This document shows positions 60,468-64,000 of a DNA stretch of 64,000 nt, one piece after another (the stretch's first letter is position 1; every line of letters begins with the position of its first letter). This DNA is from Actinoplanes campanulatus (GTDB lineage: Bacteria > Actinomycetota > Actinomycetes > Mycobacteriales > Micromonosporaceae), in the NCBI RefSeq assembly GCF_014647795.1, contig NZ_BMPW01000019.1, positions 1-64,000 of the forward strand, given 5' to 3'. A program made the translations under genes and the position numbers. Under the pieces are notes generated by a model. It had not been told where the DNA came from. It did not search any database and was given only the letters and a program-made list of their open reading frames with translations.

Positions 60468-61552
60468 AAACGCTCAAGTGGATCGCGGTGCTCGCGACTC
60501 TTCCGCTGCTGCTGTGCGTGGGAGGCGTCTTGGTCGCCACCAGCGACGAACCAGCCGAAGCCAGCTGCGCCACGGTCACCACGTCCGGTCAGGCGAACAT
60601 CCGCGACCATGTCGGCGCCGTCGGCACCTGGAACTCGGCCGCCGTCGACAACGCCGCGATCATCGTCGCCGTCGGCCAGCAGAAGCAGATCCCAGCCCGC
60701 GGCTGGGTGATCGCCGTCGCCACCGCCATGACCGAATCACGGCTGATCAACACCAGCAAGGTCACCGACCACGACTCGGTCGGGCTTTTCCAGCAGCGGC
60801 CCAGCCAAGGCTGGGGAACACCACAGCAGCTCATCGACCCCGTCTACACCTCCACCAAGTTCTACAACGCCCTGGTCAAGGTCAAGGACTGGGAGACGCT
60901 GCCCCTGACGGTCGCCGCCCAGAAAGTGCAGCGCAGCGCCTTCCCCGACAGATACGCGAACTTCGAGAACGACGCCGAAGACGTCGTCGCAGCGGTGACC
61001 GGCGCCGCGTCCATCACCGACCTTCCCGGCGCCAGCCTCGCCGACTGCGGCCCACCCGCAGCGGTTTCCTCCGGCGGCTGGACCCAGCCGGTACCCGACG
61101 GCATCGTCTCCGGCTTCCGCACCTCACAACGACCCACGCACCAAGGCGTCGACCTCGGCTCCGACCGCAACGACGTCATCCGCGCCGCCGCCGCCGGCAA
61201 AGTCGTGTACGCCGACTGCGACGGCTCCACCGGAAACTGCAACATCGACGGCAATCCCGACACCACCAAAGGCTGCGGCTGGTTCGTAGAAATCCTGCAC
61301 GCCAACAAAGTTGCTACCCGCTATTGCCACATGGTCAGACGACCGTCGGTCAAATACGGCCAGCAGGTCCAGGCCGGAGACACGCTCGGCCTGACCGGCA
61401 GCAGCGGCCACTCCTCCGGGCCCCATTTGCACTTCGAGGTGCACCTCAATGTCAGCTGCGGGGAAACACGCTGCCAGCTGCGCTCGTACAACGCAACAGA
61501 CCCCGTCGAATTCATGAAGAACGCAGGCGCCCCGCTAGGTAAATCCGAGTGA
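60464..61552 (+). CDS. Lytic transglycosylase/M23 endopeptidase for conjugation
   Basis: The protein is 362 residues with an N-terminal membrane segment (WIAVLATLPLLLCVGGVLVA). Residues about 45-170 form a lysozyme-like domain, VIAVATAMTESRLINTSKVT with the catalytic Glu (about 90), then DSVGLFQQRPSQGWG. Residues about 205-350 are a peptidase M23 (LytM) domain: HQGVDLGSDRND (H-x-x-x-D) and HSSGPHLHFEVHL (H-x-H). Both active sites look complete. Two-domain hydrolases of this kind open peptidoglycan for type IV secretion in Gram-positives (VirB1-like). It is the last gene of the overlapping run. Confidence 0.88.
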   Translation: MKTLKWIAVLATLPLLLCVGGVLVATSDEPAEASCATVTTSGQANIRDHVGAVGTWNSAAVDNAAIIVAVGQQKQIPARGWVIAVATAMTESRLINTSKVTDHDSVGLFQQRPSQGWGTPQQLIDPVYTSTKFYNALVKVKDWETLPLTVAAQKVQRSAFPDRYANFENDAEDVVAAVTGAASITDLPGASLADCGPPAAVSSGGWTQPVPDGIVSGFRTSQRPTHQGVDLGSDRNDVIRAAAAGKVVYADCDGSTGNCNIDGNPDTTKGCGWFVEILHANKVATRYCHMVRRPSVKYGQQVQAGDTLGLTGSSGHSSGPHLHFEVHLNVSCGETRCQLRSYNATDPVEFMKNAGAPLGKSE

Positions 61553-61961
61553 CCGATCCCCACGAAACAACGCCCTTGCCGCCAATCCTGCTCCTCTTGA
61601 CGCCCGTTATCCAGAAGCGTCGCTCACAAGGGTCAACGAGACCTCGCCAGAGACGACCCGCCCGAAAGAAGAGTTCGCGATGCGATTGAGCGTCGCGATG
61701 ACCGACCGGCCGGCACGCTACAGCCGCATCCTCGCCGGTAACCCTGCCAACACGCCGCAGCGCAACACCGCACAGCGCTTACCCGTAGCCCATCGATATC
61801 GCCGAAGCCGGCGCACGCGCCGATAAGACTGCCCTCCGGCGAGCACCGCATTGGAGGACAACCCAAAGCACGCACCGCCGACACAGCCAACCGGGCACCT
61901 ACTTCGGCACACCGGTTTCGCCTTCACCGCTACCTACCTTTCAACCAGGACGGAGCTCGAC
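61553..61961. other. Intergenic stretch after the conjugation operon
   Basis: The only candidate gene is a 48-codon basic ORF (61680-61826), with GAAAGAAGAG ahead of its ATG and the product starting MRLSVAMTDRPARYSRILAG. I give it about 0.25. No tRNA gene or second copy of the 34.9-kb tRNA end is visible here, so the right end of the element is not located. Confidence 0.4.
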
Positions 61962-62438
61962 GTGACGACCGGCCACCACACGGACCAGATCCCAGAAGCC
62001 GCAGACGCGCCGGCCACATTGCGCGGGATTACAGCGCTGTGCCGGGCCAGCAACCTGATCCGCCGGGAGCTGGAACGGGTCGTCCTCAGCGATGCCGAGC
62101 TGACCTGGAGCAGCTACGACGTCCTGCAACTCGCGATCAGCCGTCGTCCCATCGACACCCGCACGGTCGCCGAGATCTCCTGCCTGACCAAGGGCGCCGT
62201 CTCGATCTGCGCCAACGGCCTCGAGAATCGCGGCTTGATCCGACGCGGACGCCACGCGGAAGACCAACGGCGGATCCTGCTGCACCCGACCGCTGAAGGG
62301 CTGCGCCTCATCACCGATGTCCGGCCCCGGCTCATCACCGAGGCGCAGAGACTCCTCCGAAATCCGCCCGATGGGGTCAGCCACGATGCGGTCGCCTTGA
62401 TCCTGCACATCACCCGAATGCAGGAATCCGCCGCGTAG
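61962..62438 (+). CDS. MarR-family transcriptional regulator
   Basis: The protein is 158 residues from the GTG at 61962, preceded by CGGAG at 6 bases; the frame is open for 37 more codons upstream, which I consider untranslated. The winged helix is LTWSSYDVLQLAISRRPIDT, AEISCLTKGAVSICANGLEN (recognition helix) and GLIRRGRHAEDQRRILLHPT (wing with the conserved D-x-R). Flanking helices give the dimer. MarR proteins usually repress neighbouring genes and respond to small ligands. No obvious target operon is adjacent. Confidence 0.85.
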   Translation: MTTGHHTDQIPEAADAPATLRGITALCRASNLIRRELERVVLSDAELTWSSYDVLQLAISRRPIDTRTVAEISCLTKGAVSICANGLENRGLIRRGRHAEDQRRILLHPTAEGLRLITDVRPRLITEAQRLLRNPPDGVSHDAVALILHITRMQESAA

Positions 62439-62570
62439 CAGTGCGAGTCAACATAGTGGCGACCAAGGCCGCGGATCTTGATCGCCTGTCGGCGTAAGGC
62501 CTGATGCGCGAAGTCGCGTACAGCTGAACGTGTTCTGGCGCGAAGTGTGTGATGACGCTGACCGGACCGC

Positions 62571-62837
62571 TCAGGCGAACCAGTCGTCAGTGTCTTGCCC
62601 TTCGTCAACGCGATGGACCTCGCATTCTTCTGTCGGCTCGGTCTCGTCGACCCGCCATGCGGAATGGATCTTCCCATCGAAGTCGAGGACATTCGGAGCG
62701 CGATCCGCGGCGTCCTCCGCATCCGCCCACGATGGGTAAGGGCCGATGGCTATGAATCGCCGTCGGGCTTGGGGTGCAAGAGAGGCCCACAGCCACAGCC
62801 GGGTCGTACCGTCGTCAACGTCATCGTTTGGGGTCAC
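62571..62837 (-). CDS. Hypothetical small protein
   Basis: The protein is 88 residues from the GTG at 62837, chosen because GGGAGG lies 5 bases upstream; the longer open frame has poor codon use. The sequence TTRLWLWASLAPQARRRFIA, IGPYPSWADAEDAADRAPNV and an acidic C-terminus suggest a compact alpha/beta fold. No family is recognised. It is convergent with the MarR gene and divergent from the GNAT gene. Confidence 0.55.
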   Translation of the reverse strand: MTPNDDVDDGTTRLWLWASLAPQARRRFIAIGPYPSWADAEDAADRAPNVLDFDGKIHSAWRVDETEPTEECEVHRVDEGQDTDDWFA

Positions 62838-63069
62838 CAGCGCCTCCCGCCGTCGAGCGTTCGCATCTGAACTTACTGACGACCCCGCCGTCCGAACATC
62901 CACCGCCAGCGGATAAACGGCTATGCCTTCTCTTCGCGGCCAGCGGCCCACTCGCGCGCTTCGCGACATGTCTGCACACCAGTAGACCCGTCGAAATCCT
63001 TCACAGAAGGTGCTCCGGGGCCCGATCAGCCGTACTTGTCTTTGCACCGCAACGGGGACCCCGACACCG

Positions 63070-63102
63070 TTGACTCGGCGAGCGCGCCGGGCATCATCAG
63101 GT
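63070..63102 (+). promoter_or_regulatory. Candidate promoter of a leaderless gene
   Basis: TTGACT (63070-63075), a 16-base spacer, CATCAT (63092-63097), then five bases to the ATG at 63103. Transcription would begin at or next to the start codon, and no RBS is present. Confidence 0.45.
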
Positions 63103-63981
63103 ATGCACCCAGATGGCTGGCACCTCACCGAAGACATCGGCGATTTCCTCGCTCACGCCGGCGACTTCCTACGCTCTCGACCGGCCCTGCACACCATGGC
63201 ACTCACGGTGACGGAAAATCTGCGCAGGCTCGGGCCAGCACGAGCCGGAACTCCGGCCCCCGTCTTCGGCTATCTGGAGCAGTGCGGCGAGGTCCAGGCC
63301 ACGTTCTACCGCCTCCCGCCTCGCGGCCTCAGCGTCACCATCCTCACGCCTGAACAAGCCGAGATCCTCGTCGCCCGGTTGACCTCCTTCGGACACTCGC
63401 TTCCTTCCGTGAGCGCTGAGCACCACACCGCCGCTGCCTTTGCCGAGGCCTGGCGACGGCAGACAGGCGTCAAATTGACCCTGCGTGCCCAGCTCCGCCT
63501 GCACCGTCTCGGGGTACTGGCGCCGCCAGAACCCGCCCCAGTCGGCCGCGGCCGACTCGCCGGTGAACGGGACCACGAGCACATCCTGGGCTGGTGCCGA
63601 GAGTTCGCCGCAGACGTCGGGGAAGCCGTCACCATCAACGCCGATTCCTGGTCCGGTAGCCGCTTCGCTGAGAAGCGCTATACCTTCTGGTTAGCTCCGG
63701 ATGGCACTCCCGTCTCCATGGCGGGCGTAACCCCGATGGTCGCTGGCCAGGTTCGAGTGGATCCCGTCTACACCCCGGCAGATCTGCGAGGCCACGGCTA
63801 CGCGGCCGCCGTGACGGTCGAGGTGAGCAGAGCCGCCCTCGCCGCTGGCGCGACGGACGTTGTCCTCTTCACGAACGCCGCCAACCCCACCAGCAATGCC
63901 CTCTACCGACGCATCGGATACGTTCCGATCGCAGATTGGGCTACCTACGACTTCACACCTACCGAACCAAACGCCAGCTAG
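63103..63981 (+). CDS. GNAT-family N-acetyltransferase
   Basis: The protein is 292 residues. The C-terminal 130 residues are a FR47/GNAT domain: YTFWLAPDGTPVSMAGVTPM, VRVDPVYTPADLRGHGYAAA (acetyl-CoA loop with the R-G-H-G-Y form of motif A), VEVSRAALAAGATDVVLFTN and NALYRRIGYVPIADWATYDF. The N-terminal part is a degenerate GNAT-like half (FGYLEQCGEVQATFYRLPPR, TILTPEQAEILVARLTSF), as in two-domain acetyltransferases. The substrate is unknown. The start is the ATG at 63103 behind a promoter-like pair of boxes. Confidence 0.87.
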   Translation: MHPDGWHLTEDIGDFLAHAGDFLRSRPALHTMALTVTENLRRLGPARAGTPAPVFGYLEQCGEVQATFYRLPPRGLSVTILTPEQAEILVARLTSFGHSLPSVSAEHHTAAAFAEAWRRQTGVKLTLRAQLRLHRLGVLAPPEPAPVGRGRLAGERDHEHILGWCREFAADVGEAVTINADSWSGSRFAEKRYTFWLAPDGTPVSMAGVTPMVAGQVRVDPVYTPADLRGHGYAAAVTVEVSRAALAAGATDVVLFTNAANPTSNALYRRIGYVPIADWATYDFTPTEPNAS

Positions 63982-64000
63982 GACGACCCGCGCTTCGGGT

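Overview
The DNA is very GC-rich, with overlapping ATGA/GTGA gene junctions, many GTG starts, and a conjugation machine of the SCO6880/VirB4/VirD4 type. This points to a filamentous actinobacterium, probably Micromonosporaceae or a relative. The lineage is inferred. Nearly the whole window reads as accessory DNA: recombinases, pseudogenes, two defence systems and an integrated conjugative element.

Layout. 1-12 kb is a mobile, decaying zone. It holds a frameshifted dTMP-kinase-like gene cut by the left edge, a complete IS3-family element, and two mirror-image cassettes (AbrB-like gene plus tyrosine recombinase) on either side of a 3' fragment of a tRNA-Leu gene. Next come a GNAT-PIN-GNAT-PUA-like fusion with an ASCH gene, a decayed methyltransferase, a frameshifted serine recombinase, an HNH endonuclease, a second frameshifted dTMP-kinase-like gene and a MazG-like pyrophosphohydrolase. 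12-26 kb is a complete class 1 DISARM operon (drmD-drmMI-drmA-drmB-drmC). 26-34.4 kb is an unassigned two-winged-helix protein behind a 20-bp inverted repeat, then the three-gene pPIWI-RE cassette (PD-(D/E)XK nuclease, DinG-like helicase, PIWI protein).

At 34.94 kb a tRNA-Asn-like 3' end marks a probable attachment junction. From there to about 61.6 kb lies an integrative conjugative element. It has an excisionase, a primase-polymerase/D5 helicase followed by a 16-bp inverted repeat (possible origin), two regulators, a compact biosynthesis-like operon and a complete conjugation operon (ParA-like ATPase, small membrane protein, VirB6-like channel, SCO6880, VirB4, VirD4, accessory proteins, lipoprotein, lytic transglycosylase/M23 hydrolase). 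A spaced GACAAC-type repeat recurs at the promoter regions of this element only (35.25, 35.78, 35.83, 41.73 and 49.81 kb) and looks like the binding site of an element-wide regulator. No integrase gene lies between the tRNA fragment and the excisionase.

The biosynthesis-like operon (42.0-49.1 kb) encodes an L,D-transpeptidase-like protein, a secreted protein, a GNAT, an asparagine-synthetase homologue lacking the catalytic Cys and the PP-loop Asp, an atypical P450 and a PLP decarboxylase. It ends in a 40-residue peptide ORF and a small three-helix membrane protein. I consider it the best candidate for an undescribed system. The right edge (62-64 kb) carries a MarR regulator, a small hypothetical protein and a GNAT protein.
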